In this document: positions 21,365-34,054 of the stretch, piece by piece
Layout of the letters: every line of letters begins with the position of its first letter
Numbering within the stretch: position 1 is the stretch's first letter
Source of the DNA: Pinus tabuliformis
Lineage: Eukaryota > Streptophyta > Pinopsida > Pinales > Pinaceae
Direction of reading: 5' to 3'
Assembly (NCBI GenBank): GCA_031772625.1
Contig: CM062818.1
Location: 212,901,742 to 212,965,741, forward strand
DNA length: 64,000 nt
The notes under the pieces: generated by a model
The model's input: the letters and a program-made list of their open reading frames with translations, nothing else
What the model was told of the DNA's origin: nothing
The model's database searches: none
Position numbers and translations under genes: made by a program

Positions 21365-24300
21365 ATGAAATTTTTTGAGGTATAAACAATTGATGGGATT
21401 TTTTAGGCAAGTCCCATCAGGCTCTAATAGTATGTATGCCCCATTGAGGAGGCAATGTTTGATGATGTATCTTCCAAAGGGTTTCAAACTTTCCAGGTCA
21501 TACTGCTTCCTGGGCAACATCATAGTGGAGGACTAACAATCCCTTGGTAAATATCTAAGGGGTGATGTTGCGGTCGAATGGTGCTTTGACCCTCTTTTGT
21601 GGGCTTCATTATTTTGAAGGGATTCTCGTCGGAATTCATAAACGAGGTCTAGTTGTACCAATATTTGTTCCAAAGGTTTTGTGTTTTATAAACGTTCGTT
21701 GGTCAAGTTTAAGGCGGGGATCTAACAATCGATGGGAAGTACTGTTTCTATGCCATATATGAGTTGGAAGGGTGTAAATCCTATGGATGCCTTGAATTTT
21801 GTGTGGTTTTTCCACAGGGAAGAGAACACCATATGGTGCCAATTGGTTTTGTGAGTGTTCACCATACGCTGTAACATGGTTTTGAGGACCTTATTAACAA
21901 CTTCTACTTGTCCGTTGGACTGGGGGTAGTATGGTGATGCAAACTCATGAGAGAAACCAAGGTGTTCGGATAACTCTTGAAAGATATAATTTTTGAAATG
22001 TTTACCATGGTCTGACATGAATTCCTTGGGAACACAAAACCATGTTATGACATGGTTGAAGAAAAACCATGCGACAATTTCAGCGGTGTTATTGTATGTG
22101 GGCATTGCATTCACCCATTTTGTGAAATAGTCTACAACAACCACAATGTATTTGTGGTTGTCGAATGATGGGGGTTACAGGTCATGAAGTTGATGCCCCA
22201 TTTACAGAATGGGTCAGCCTCTATGAATGGATGTAAGGGATCAAGTGGTGCTCATGCCTTATGAGTGTATCATTGGCATCACTCACATCATTTGACTACT
22301 TGTATGCAATTGTTGAAGAGGGTGGGCCAAAAATAACCAGCGCGAAGGACTTTTTGGGCAATGGCCATTCCTGATAGGTGGTCGCTCCAAACCCCACTAT
22401 GAAAATCATTTAAGTCTTGCTCAACTTGTTGGTGATTGAGGCATCGATGTAGGATGGTGTTGATGCCTCATCGATAGGGAAAATCCCTTAGTAGGAGGTA
22501 GTGAGGGGCCTATTGGTGTATGCATCTCTGATCACCATGAGTAGGCTGGGGTTTAAACTTTTGAGTTCATAGAAAGAGGAGGATATCATCATACCAAATG
22601 TCATCTATGGATACTAAAATAGATGTTCATTGAAAGAGCTTCATTAATAGGAGAGCCTTTGGTCTCTGTTGGGAGGTCAGTGATGAATTCAATAAGGATG
22701 AGTGCTTTTTTTCTCTTGGGGGAGTTGAACTGCAGATTAAACTCTTGTAGAATAACCACCCACTGAGAATATTTTTTGTTCATCATGTGGCGAGTGAGTA
22801 GGTACCTCATGGGGTGGATGGCTGCTATCATGGTAGCGGTATGAAGGATGATGTAATGACAATTTTTTTGTAAAAAATGTATGAGGGCTAGGATAATTTT
22901 TTTATTTTGTCTCATACTTCAATGCAGGCATGGATAAGTTCTTTTTCATGGAATAAATTACATGTTCCTTGCTGTCTAGTCCATATTGGAATAATACCCC
23001 AACGATGGCTACTTCTAATGCAAATAGGTACATGGTATAGTCTTTTTTTTCTGTTAAGGGGGATAATCAAAGGAGCTTGAGATAATGCATCTTTCAAAGT
23101 GTTGAATGATTTTTGGGCTTAATCATCCCACTGAAAGTGGATATCTTGACGAAGGAGGTGTAGGAATCCTTGAACACAAGTAGCATAATCAAGTACAAAT
23201 TGTCGTAGGAAACTGGCCTTACCCTACAAGCTTCGTAATTTCTTTAAGGTTTTTGGTGGAGGTACCTCTTTGGTGGATTGGACCTTGAGGGGATCGACTA
23301 TGATCCCTTGATGGGAAATGATGAAACCCATAAGTCTTCCAACATTGACACAAGATACACACTTAAGGGAGTTCAAGTGTAGGTTATATTTTCGACATCT
23401 TTGAAATACTAGGTGAAGGTCCTCTAAATGGTTAGCACATTTTTTGGAATGCACTATGAGGTCACCTAGATATACGAGGATGAGATGAGCTAGATCATGG
23501 AAGATATAGTTCATGGCCTGCTCAAAAGTGGCACCAACATTTTAAAGACCAAAAGGAATAACTTGGTATGTGAATTTACCCCAAGGGGTGGTGAATGTTG
23601 TTTTTTATTGATATGTGTGGTGAATCTAAATTTTTTTGTACCCAGAGAACCCATCCATGAAGGATAAGGCTTCATGATTTGTGCAAGCATCGATGACTTG
23701 ATCAATGAATGGCGTTGGGTAATTATCTTTAGGGCATGCTTTGTTTAAATCCCTAAAATCAGTACAAACATGAATGATGCCCTATTTTTTCATGACAGGA
23801 ACATGGTTGGAAACCCAAGACGTGTAAGCAATTAGGTAGATAAATACAACTTTGTGAAGTTTATCAATATCTTGTTTAAATGTTGCTACCTTAGAGGGAC
23901 GTAATTGATGTTGTTTTTTTCAGTTGGGATGGGCGTTCGGCCATGTGTCAATTTGATGTTCCACTATGGTGGGACTGATACGTGGCATCTCTGAGTAATC
24001 ACACACAAAAATATCTTTGTATGCTTAGAGTAGGGATGTATATGTGGTTATTTCTTTGGGAGAGCTTGCTACCCCTAGGGAGATCTCTTCAGTCTTGCTA
24101 GGTTTGTTTGAAATATTCACCTTAATGATAGGTGAAATCATGGACATGTCCCCTTCCTCAAATGCATCAAGTGTTGGGATGGGATTCTTGAACCAATCAA
24201 TTTTCAGTGGTGGGAGTATTTTGATTCAATGGCACAAATGTTGTGGGTCTATTCATTGTTGGGAACAAATATTTTTTCGGGTAGAAAAACCAAACAATGG

Positions 24301-24390
24301 TACATGGCATCCCAAGGATATTCACTTATAGAAAAATTTCATTTGAATGAAAAATATTATCTAGGGTTGACTTAGGGTGTGCCAGGTCTT
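21365..24390 (-). pseudogene. Ty3/gypsy pol (linker, RT, RNase H, integrase), minus strand
   Basis: In minus-strand order the parts are as follows. The pre-RT linker (SPIIKVNISNKPSKTEEISL, about 24090-24150) leads to RT with YTSWVSNHVPVMKK and FRDLNKACPKDNYPTPF (about 23700-23830). The polymerase box is YLGD (about 23465-23476) instead of YLDD, so the first Asp is lost. RNase H fragments lie at 22600-23090. The integrase core has VVDYFTKW, SDHGKHF and GQVEVVN (about 22130, 22010, 21890), so the D-D-E triad is visible. The pol end NGAYILLEPDGTCLKNPIN lies near 21370-21430. Multiple stops and frameshifts are present. It is related to the plus-strand element at 59.5-63.0 kb. Confidence 0.85.
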
Positions 24391-24599
24391 GACATTGAGA
24401 TGTAGACCTGGTGGTGCTGGTTGACAAGCAAGAATGTGATTCATTGGTTGAGGCCATAGAACCGAGAGAGGTTGACAAAGTGCAGATTAGATGGTTCTAT
24501 ACTGTCGGAGGTGTTAACACTCATGAGGTGGATTTTATGGTCTTGACACCAAAAAATTATGAGAAGACAACACGAATCATGGTTCGTGTGGATAAAGAA

Positions 24600-25740
24600 A
24601 TAAATCATATATGATGTTGCATGTTGTCAATATTGCGTGGTGGCAGAATCTCGGTTATGGGTGGTTGTGGCTATTTGGGAGGAAGTTCTTGCATTCTTGT
24701 TGGTGTACAAAAGGAAAAAGTGGCTTCTTCTATAGGATACTAGCATTGAGTCCTGAGCTGTTGAAATGTGTGTAACATAGGACATGCCTCATTGTTGTGA
24801 GTAGTATTGGTACAAATTCCACATATCAGTGTGGAATTAACTGAGTGGATATTGTGGGAAGCAGTATTACTCATAGTATGGGATGTTCAGGCTTGGTTAT
24901 AATATGGAATATATGATATGGATTGGTGGTGGTGAGGGGGAATGAAATGATAGGGACCCTATCTTGTTGATGGTTGTCGTTTCTCCTCAAACACAGACAT
25001 AATGGACCTTGATGCTTGATTCTTAGTGGGTGGTGAACAATTTTATGGTTCAGTATCTACTTAGACCAAATCAGAATTTTCCATGATAAATCACCGCATG
25101 AATCCTAACAATGGACGGAATCAAGAAACATGGGCACAATGTCACACATGATGGTTTCGAACATGAATCTGGCAAGTGTGACACATGTGCCTTAATTTGG
25201 TGGTTTGAGTGACGTGGGGAACTAGGTATAATTAGTTGAATGCCCGTAACTCAAGGAATTGGTTGATCAAATGCTCTGGTGCGTCACACAAAGAAAACGT
25301 GGGTGATGATATGTCATGTGTTTATTGAGGTTTCCTTCATTCATGGTGGGAGGTTGATGGACTTGACGAAGGATAGGAGCAAGAAGCTTCTTCTCCTATG
25401 ACGTAAAAATATTTTTGGAACTATCCTCTATGGAGAGTAATGGGGTATTAGATTGTGTGAGCGCACCTAACGTATCCCGGTATCGAGTAATTTTAGGGCA
25501 ATGATAGATATAATGAATGTATTATGCGAAGATGGCACATGCATGATTCATGCATAATTCTGTAGGATGCGTGGGTATGTTCTTCTTCCCGATAGTGGGG
25601 GAGGGTTTACAGGCTCTTTTGGGGCAAGTAGTAGAGCTTTGAGCTCTTTCAATTCAAGGAACTTATTGGTGGGGTGCCCTATTGTTTCACACAAGGTGCA
25701 AGGTTGAGGGACCCTAGAGGAGGGATTGTTTGAAGCTTCT
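24600..25740 (-). pseudogene. Gag C-terminal region with several zinc-knuckle-like motifs
   Basis: Three Cys/His clusters occur in minus-strand order: CTLCETIGHPTNKF near 25630-25670 (last Cys replaced by Phe), CHTCQIHVRNHH near 25150-25185, and CGICTNTTHNNEAC near 24783-24828 (complete CX2CX4HX4C). All belong to Gag-type nucleocapsid sequence, with many stops between. It precedes the pol segment on the same strand, as expected for gag-pol order. Confidence 0.6.
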
Positions 25741-26206
25741 ACATTTTTACCTTTTTTTTTTCCTTTGTCTTTTCCTTAGATGGTGTCGGTGGAGGAACTA
25801 CTTGTGATGTAGGTGTTACCTGAGTAGGCGATGTATGGGGTGGCATATTTTCCTCGGGAGGAATAGGAATGACCCCTATTATAGTGAAACTTGTGCTAGC
25901 TCACGTGGATTGTGGGGCCAAATACCAGATTGGTATTACAAGAGTGATGTCGAGCAACGAGAGTGTTGCGATGACTTGGTGCGAGACAATACCAAGTGGG
26001 GGATATAAGAAGGGCATATTGGTGATAGAATTAGGCAAGAAGTATGAATTGGTAACAACGCTATTGTTAACATCCAAAACTCATTCTTGATTTTGGGTGG
26101 TGTTTGATGAATTCATCATGCACACCAGTGCTTTGGCGTTTGGGAAAAGTTCTTGTCATGCCTAAGGGTCTCCTAGGAATGTTATTAGGAGTGTTGATGG
26201 TTTAAA

Positions 26207-26760
26207 CTAGCCTGGGCTGAGCTCAGTGTAAGTAGTAATCAACTTGTGGGAGGACAATACTAAGAGCATCACATCATCCCGTGTGGGTAATATTTCCTTC
26301 TCGTAGTCTGTGAGTTGATCGATCATAATGATCTTTCCATCATGGGGGAACATGATTATTCTGAACACCGATGAGGTGAATGTGAGCATCTCGTACATAT
26401 AGTTGTAGCGTAGTATGATATTTTAATTAAACTAGCCACCTAGTACTTCGATGTCTATTAACATAGTTTTTCTAGCCAACTTAACTCACACACTAGGGTA
26501 TATACCAACGGAATTAGATGGGCACTTGTCATATTCTATAAGGGTAATATCAAAATTCATTACTTTGGGGGATCCTATTTTCTGCCAAACAGATTTGGAC
26601 ATGATACATGTGATAGCCCCTTCGTCAAGGATGAAATAGTGAATGTTGATGTTTTGGACTGAGATTGGGATTTTGAAAGCAATGGTTGATGGTAGACGAA
26701 GAGGCTCGTCAATAGGTATATTATATGGGTCACAATGCCATCCTCCATCTTATTAAATTA
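26207..26760 (-). pseudogene. Gypsy aspartic protease fragment upstream of the Gag remnant
   Basis: The minus strand reads NIHYFILDEGAITCIMSKSV (about 26585-26645), a protease-like D-E-G site, followed by SSVFRIIMFPHDGKIIMIDQ (about 26310-26370). The latter closely resembles the SLFRVIHFPHRGKIVTIDQ segment of the plus-strand element at 60620-60675. In that element it lies between protease and RT. Here it lies upstream of the zinc-knuckle region, an order that suggests two partial copies or a rearrangement. Confidence 0.7.
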
Positions 26761-28996
26761 TCTTTTTCTCATATTTATCTACAAATTTTGTTATATTATG
26801 CTTAGTGTGAGGAGTAACGACGTGTTATTATGTCATGTGGCCTAATGTGTGTTAAATGTAGGAATTGGATCACTTTTAAGATGATATGAGTCCAGGAATT
26901 CGAAGTATACAAGCAAGAGAGATTCTAGGATATGGTCCACCTCCTTAATTCCTAAAATCATTCAAATATCCCCCACTCTATCTCATCAACACGTTGTCAT
27001 TGGTAGCCAAGAAGGCTGAGTTCAATGGCAGTCGAGCCTGTGCAAGTCAAGAAAGAGTTAGATTCACCTATTCTCGAGTTAGGGAGGCAAATATCCCAAT
27101 TTTATAGGGAGATGTTGGTAGCTCCATTTCTGTACAAACAAACCAGCTAAGGAACTCATTAGAGTTGAAGTTTTATTATAGCCAAGAGACCATTAAGCTA
27201 AAACACATTTGAATGTTATCTTTATGATGTATTTGCCAATTTTTCAATGAAAATGAGAAGTTATGTTTTGATCCAACACTGAGTTGACTCATAGGGATGA
27301 ATCTCTTGGGTTAAGGCCCAACCCTAGTAGCAAAAGTTCCTCTCTTGTATCTATAGTCATAGTCTAGAATGTTAATTAGTTACTATGGTTTATTCATGTT
27401 TCTTTTAGCTTAAAAATTGATTGAGTTGTTCGTTTATCCATGCTTCCATTAGCTTAGAGGATAAATTAGTCGTTGCAGTTCAATAGAGTAAAATACATCA
27501 AAAACCTTGTGACGGTGACACCTATCTCATCTTGCTCATGGGATCATGATTATAGGATCCCACTCTCACAACCCAAAAATAGAGTTAGATTTCTTGTTGA
27601 TTGCATAGATCTAGTTTTAGCATTAGTTAGATAGTTGTTTATGATTTCTTGGAAATATTTACCCTTGTCATTTTGCTTCTCCTGATTTTTGTAGCTTAGA
27701 ATATATTTCAGTTAATAGATCAAGATCTTAGTAATAGTTAGATTATCTTTTCCAAATTCAATTCATCTTTCCATATTGACATAAAACAATTTGCATATGA
27801 AAAGTAATTGTTATGTCAGGATTGTTGATCTGCAGGAAAGGACCCTTTCCACTAGCTCCATTTAGGTCTTCTCCAATTTCTGTTGATTCATGCCAGCCCA
27901 TGTTCTAAACCTCTATTTTTCAGGTCACTGTGAGCCAACCATCTTAGCTAAATCCGACCTTCTTGAAGTACTGGGCTTGGCTAAGGTTAGATATTACCTT
28001 CCCCACACTTCCCATAGTTGTCATACACCCTTCCCAAACTTCATCTCACCATTCTTACCCTCCAAACTCTCTCAGCCAACTTCCTGTAGCATTTCAGGAC
28101 ATCCTCTAGCAGTACAGGACATCCTGTAGCTCACTTGTAGCATCCTTTCTTGACCCTATTTTGACCTCCAATGATAGCATATACTATTTTAGGAGTATTT
28201 TCACCCCTCTTCTTGGACTCCATGACCACAAGTACCACCTAGACCAGTCCTTTCACTCCTTTTCCCTTCCTACAAGATTCAATAACCTTAGTCCTTTTTT
28301 TTTCCAAAATCAGCAATTAGAATTTATTTACTCTAAAAGTGTGAATTAGGTAGACAATGCATGCACTTTTGAATTGTAAAATGATAAAGTAATCTGATGT
28401 TTTCAAGAAACCCTATTAGGTATATGATTGAGTGCAAGTTAGCATGGTTTCCTTTCTGCAACCTAGCATAAGATTGTATCCTTTCATAACATTTAAAAGT
28501 TGTCAGCTTTGATTTTCTAAGTGTAACAACATTTACTTTCTTTGTACTAGGACTAGACTTCACATTCTGCTTTCAGTAGTTAGACTCCTTTATGTTCAGT
28601 AGAGGAATGGTCTGGAACCCTAATGATCAGGTGACCGAGTTGAGGGTGGCATGAGTAGAATGATGTATCTACTATGCATACAACACTGCCATCTCTAAGT
28701 CTATATGAAACTTGAGGTTGATAAAGTAAAGTTGGTAGCCTTGGGAGTTGCAACACACTTGTTGCAATACTGAGGCTCATCAGTAGTCATGGAGTAGCTT
28801 TGTCCAAGTCGAAGATCATTAGGCAATAATTGTATGGGTCGATTGTACCTAAAGTGGAAAGTAAGGTTTTCCATTGGGTTTGGCATGTTTGCAGGACTTC
28901 TAATTCTGACATCGCTGAAAATGATTGTGCTAAGTTTTCAACTATACTGTAGCTATGCGAAACTTTCGAGTAGTGTCATGCACACTGTAAAGGTCT
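26761..28996. other. Unassigned sequence between gypsy relic and nested cluster
   Basis: No recognised domain. A repeated CAGGACATCCTxTAGC motif occurs at about 28095-28130. Short ORFs are present on both strands without family resemblance. It is the left flank of the 28997 insertion. Confidence 0.45.
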
Positions 28997-31888
28997 TGTT
29001 GTCACCGACTGCATTATGAGTGTTCATTTGTCAAAAGTGCCAAAGAGAAGTGAATTTTGAATCCATATTCCAATCCATAGAAGCACTCAAAGCCAAATCA
29101 AACTCTCTCCATTCCATAGTGCTCGGAACAAGCTTTCCAACAGTATATGGAAGTTCAAAAATGCACTTTTTGATAAGAAGATATGGCCTGTTGAAGTTAA
29201 GGGGTTTTGTTGCCTTTGAAATGAAGGAGAAGAGCTTATCGAAGGTCTGGGAGCAGATCAAAAAATACATATCGAGGGTCCTTGGCAGTAAAGATGCAAT
29301 CAGAGTTTTGGAGTGAAACTATCAATCAACGATTACCGATATCACAAATAACAATCGAATTTTTATGAAGGCTGCAGTAGGGGAAGGACAGTTCAAACTT
29401 GCGATCAGTGACAGCTGATATCGGTGATCGCAAATGTCATAGGTCTGGGGAAAATCAGCGATCAGAGGCCCAAGGTACAATATATCAACAATTGGTGGTC
29501 CATGTCCCATATTCTATCGAAATCGGAGGTCCTGGAAGCGACGAATGAGTAGGCAATCAGAGGTTCCAGTGACATGTTATATCATCGATTGCACATCAGG
29601 GTCGCATCGCATATCGGTGATCACAAGTATCGGAGGTTGCAACAAAATACAACGTCATGAAACCACCAAAGGCTGATAACATTAAAAATCACTACGATTC
29701 AGGCCTATAGTGTTAAAGCACCAGTGAGGGGCAATTGCAATTAACAAAGGAAATCAACTGCAAAAGCAGAGAAGGATGGGCCTTTTCTCTCTCCTCCAAT
29801 GGGATGTGTGGCAAAGTATTATTGGTCCTGATAAATCCACTTGGAAGTTGATGTTAGCATGACGTGTTGGTACAAAGGGACATGTGGTAGGCTGATATGG
29901 CATTTTCAAGGGTCCAAAGAGGGAATAGCTAGGTGACATGTGTCACCACTCACAAGGTGACACATGGCATAGGATAGCATCACTTCAAAGCTCTCACAAA
30001 TCAATGTTTGCAGGGTGAGTCATGTTGTTACATCAAGGTTAAAACCTCAATTGCGATTTTCTGAGAAAGGTTCCCCGATATAGGGGTTGGATCGCGATCA
30101 CATGAAGAGTCAAGGAACCAAGGGTCGAGCGCTAAAGGGCTATCACAATTGGAGGTTATAGACATGTTGTGGCTCCAATGTAAAAGTCCCAACTGGAAAC
30201 CCCAATTGCGATCTGCCAAGGAAGATGCTATGATATTTGGCCAAGCATCTGGTCACAGCCCAGTCATATGAGAAGAAATGAAGAAAGGGTCCAAACCAAA
30301 AGGGGGCCAAAGGAGATTGGGAATCGTTGTTCTGTGACACTTTTAAGAGTAAAAATCCCGATGCGGTAATGCTTCAGTAGCATTGTACAGAGCTTTAAAC
30401 GCAGATCGGTTGGCAGCTAAGGTATTGAATTAAGGAATGGGGAAGTGGCACATTAATATGGGCTAATCCTGTAGAAGCCTCTACAATAAGAAATAAAGGA
30501 ATACATGGGTTGTAGAAATGGATTCGACGGCTTTGCTGCATGTCTGCTGTGAGTACATGACAACATGGGAGGCTCAGGAAGACTTAATGTCTCAGCATGG
30601 AGCCCCACTCAGTTGTAAATGTAAAGGACTACCTGGAAAAAATAGAAAAACACAGTCGGACAACTCCTAACTCTGGAAGATGAGCGATTCAGGCAGTTAA
30701 GGGAAAAGTGATAGAAATTGATTGAGCAACTAAAGGACACATCACGAGAGAGACATCTCCTTATCAGAGGCCTTCAAAGCAATAGCAGAGGGATAATTCC
30801 TCCATCATCCTCCATTTTCCTTTTATTTTCACTATTCTAAAATTTTTGTCTATTTTCAATAAAGGAATAAAATCCTTGGAAATCATTTTGGGTGGAAAAG
30901 CTATCGCAGGACGAGGAAGCTAGTCCATCGAACAGTCGGCCCTTGGTTGAGATCTTTTGTAAATGTTGATTCAAAGCCCCCCTCCTCTGTATAGATAAGG
31001 AGGAGAAACACTTAATAGAGGTTTCAGAATTCTACACCCACAGTGGTCCAAATTCTATGGTTCCATTTTGGTTCTAATGGCTAGTTCACAAGGGACTTGA
31101 GCTATAGATTTCTTAATGTAAATGGACTAGTGAACGGAACTCATTTTGAATATTAATGAAACTCTTTGGTGATTCCAATCATGGAAATGCGAATTATGTT
31201 TTCCCCTCTGTAATCTCATTCCATATATGTTTTTATTTCTCTAAAATAGTGTGATAAAGCTATTAGTTTCTCCCTTGTTCATGATTGTATATTTGTTACC
31301 AAGTAGCAAAAGCACATGTGTTAGCTATAGATTTACTTAAGTACCTGTAATGTGCACATATTTTCTTGAGCTTTTGGATACAAATGTGCCCATAAGTATA
31401 TGGCCTGAAACCCAAACTAGCGTCCCACTCCTGTTCCTCTTTCATCTCCTCCCTCTTCCATATTTCTGTTGAAACATCATGGTTTAGTATTATGCATTTT
31501 AATCAACCCTACACACCGATTTCCCCCCTCCTTTTCCTCCTCTCCACTTTACTGTAATGTCAATATTAAGCTACATCTTGTTGTATGTGTCAGCCACCAG
31601 AACCAGACATTTCTCTTTGAGGTTGGCCTGATTCACCCACTGAGAATTCCGATCCATGTGTTGGCTTGAGTTTATCTTAATGACGAACTATTGAACCAAT
31701 ACCCCCTTTATTCATTTTTTATTACATGACAATTGGAGTGCACTTAAAGCCCCCTTGAAAATATTCCATGCACTCCTCTATCTAAGATGTCCTAGGCATT
31801 GGTCTAAAATCAACCCAGAGGTTGTCTCTAGGAAGATTTCTATTTCTCCCGAGAACTTATGCTATGGGTGCTATTTGAAGTGACAACA
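28997..31888 (+). repeat. 5' LTR of gag-only element (2892 bp)
   Basis: This matches 33572-34054 plus 48602-50999 along its length, with shared landmarks such as GCATTATGAGTGTTCA, ATCACATGAAGAGTC and TCCATGCACTCCTCTATCTA. At about 2.9 kb it is longer than the entire internal region. Confidence 0.88.
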
Positions 31889-31894
31889 TCTTTC

Positions 31895-31912
31895 TGGCGT
31901 CGTTGTCGAGGA
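31895..31912 (+). other. Primer binding site of gag-only element
   Basis: TGGCGTCGTTGTCGAGGA lies six bases after the LTR end. It resembles the TGGCGCCGTTGTCGGGGA-type plant gypsy PBS with a few substitutions and sets the element on the plus strand. Confidence 0.8.
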
Positions 31913-32175
31913 ACGGATTAGAATATTTTTCCCTGGATACGAAAAATCTTTGCATTCCCTCTGTTAGATGAGAAAGGTAAGTGTGGGTTGAGGATCTCTC
32001 ACCTTGGAGACTCCATTGTTTCATTTTATGGTAAACATCCTAGCAACTCCAATGTTCATTTCTCTATTTGATCATCCTGTCTCTCAAGCAGCCTCATACT
32101 CACTCTGATGCTAAAGTAACTGAAAACTTTCCATACCTTTGAACCTGAGATCACTCATCTAAGAAGGTTTTATAA

Positions 32176-33143
32176 ATGGCCATTCCTACATTCCTAGCCA
32201 ACCGATATGGCCCACTAAAATTTTCTTCTATTGTTGGTTATCCCAATCATGTCCCTTCCTTTCATGAATGGAATACCTATTTGCCTAGATTCAATGGGAA
32301 CATAGATAGAAGGCTTGACTAGCACCTTGAAGATTTTCATGAATGCGTGGAGCAACAAGGGATTATTTTTGAAGATGCGCAAATGAAATTGTTCATGTAC
32401 TCTTTAGAAGAGGATTTTAGAGTTTGGGATAGAACAATACCTCGTGGCAGCATATCCTCCTTAAAATGCTTTCATACAACATTCCATCATTATTGTAAAG
32501 GATTATATCCACCGAGTGCTCCGTTTGAAGATTGTTGCACACATTTTAATGTTAAAAATATCCCTGAGGGTAATGACCCTACTGAAGATGTTTGTGGAGC
32601 TCCACTCCAAGAAAACATCTACTCGCATCAAGAAGTATTGCTAAATGATAAAGAAATAGAAAAAGGAAACATCATCGAGCTGCAAATAAACCCTTAGAGA
32701 TCTTATTCAGCCGAATTTGATGTTTCTCCTTCTTATGATATATATGACTTAGATGGAGATTCAAGTCATGTAGAGCCACAATGCTCCCAGTCATGGGAAG
32801 CTGCAAAAGAAGAGGAGGCCCATTAGGAGGTAAGCAAAGAGGCTCCAGTTTACAATGCTCATCATTCACCTGGAGAACAAGATCAAGGACCTTCTCCGTT
32901 TATGATTCATGTCATTCAGAGGAGGGTGAGATGGTCGAGGATTGTCAAATGGATCCATTTACCAACAAGTGGGGAGAAAGCTTCCAACAAGAAGTTTTTC
33001 TTGAAAAATCTAAATTTGAGGAACCGAATAATATTTGCAGCTCCCTGACCAAGAAGATATTGGTTGACAGACTATTTATGAAAAAGATGCAGCTGCAAAA
33101 TTTCCATGTTAGTTCTATGACCCTGTAGCTGACTACATGGCAA
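32176..33143 (+). pseudogene. Retrotransposon Gag of the gag-only element
   Basis: From ATG 32176 the frame reads MAIPTFLANRYGPLKFSS, then EWNTYLPRFNGNIDRR, a TAG where Gln fits (about 32320), and the capsid-like ECVEQQGIIFEDAQMKLFMY and CFHTTFHHYCKGLYPP. An acidic, Glu-rich C-terminal half follows with TAG at 32695 and later stops. Near 33116-33143 the shifted frame gives FYDPVADYMAKF, a motif I associate with the C-terminus of Gag proteins in plant non-autonomous LTR elements. There is no zinc knuckle, protease or RT. Confidence 0.75.
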
Positions 33144-33571
33144 AATTCTTAAGTCAGAAATAGAGGTTGTTTCTAGAGCATGCATCAAGCTTTTCATTTG
33201 AGGATTTTTCATGGTGCATGATTATTTTAATTTTTAAATTTTAGTAACATGGCGGCATAAGGTCCAATACTCTAATGCTAGTCTGGCTCCATTGGAGGGT
33301 TGAAATCACTTAGGTGAATCGAGCCCTGTGCATAAGTAGGAGTTGTATATAAATAAGCTCACTAGTTGAGCATTTACTTTCCAGTTGGTAGAATTTATTT
33401 TTCTGTGTTTTAGTTAGATGAGAAAAGGACTCTTTGTGAATAGAGTTTCATCGATAATTTATGGTTGTATAAGATTCATTATATTCTTAACTCCATGCCC
33501 AAGGGTGAAGGCTACTGGTCTACAAGTTCTCAACACCTTGCCAGCAAGGCACTGTCCCCAGTTGGAGCCAA

Positions 33572-34054
33572 TGTTGTCACTCACTGCATTATGAGTGTTC
33601 AGTTGTCCAAAGTGCCAAATAGAAGTGAATTTTGAAGCCATCTAAAAATCCATAGAAGCACTCAAAGACAAATCAGACCCTCTCCATTTCATAGTGCTTG
33701 GAACGATATTTCTAATGGTATGTGGAAATCCAAGAATGGACTTTTGGATCAAAAGATATGGCCTATTAAAGTTTAGGGGTTTTGTTTCCTTCCAAATAAA
33801 GGAGAAGATCTTTTCATAGGTCCCGGAGAAGATCGCAAATTACATATCGAGAGTCTTTGGCAGCAAAGAGGCAATCGAAGGTTGGGAGTGAAACTAGCGA
33901 TCATCGATTGCTGATATCACAAATTGCAATTGAATTTTTATGAATGTCGTAGTAGGGGAAGGACATATCAAACTTGCGATTAGGCATCAATAATATCGAT
34001 GATCGTGAATGTCAAAGGTCTGGGGAGAATTGGTGATTGGAGGCCCAAGGTACA
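33572..34054 (+). repeat. 3' LTR of gag-only element, first part
   Basis: Copy of 28997-29490, ending in AGGCCCAAGGTACA where the next element inserted (target duplication gtaca, 34050-34054). The sequence before it lacks a strong polypurine tract. Confidence 0.88.

Noticed and set aside
28701..28886. Short minus-strand ORF left of the nest, considered as the other half of ORF copy A
   Set aside because: No block of the ORF1/gag-like family could be matched on that side of the insertion.
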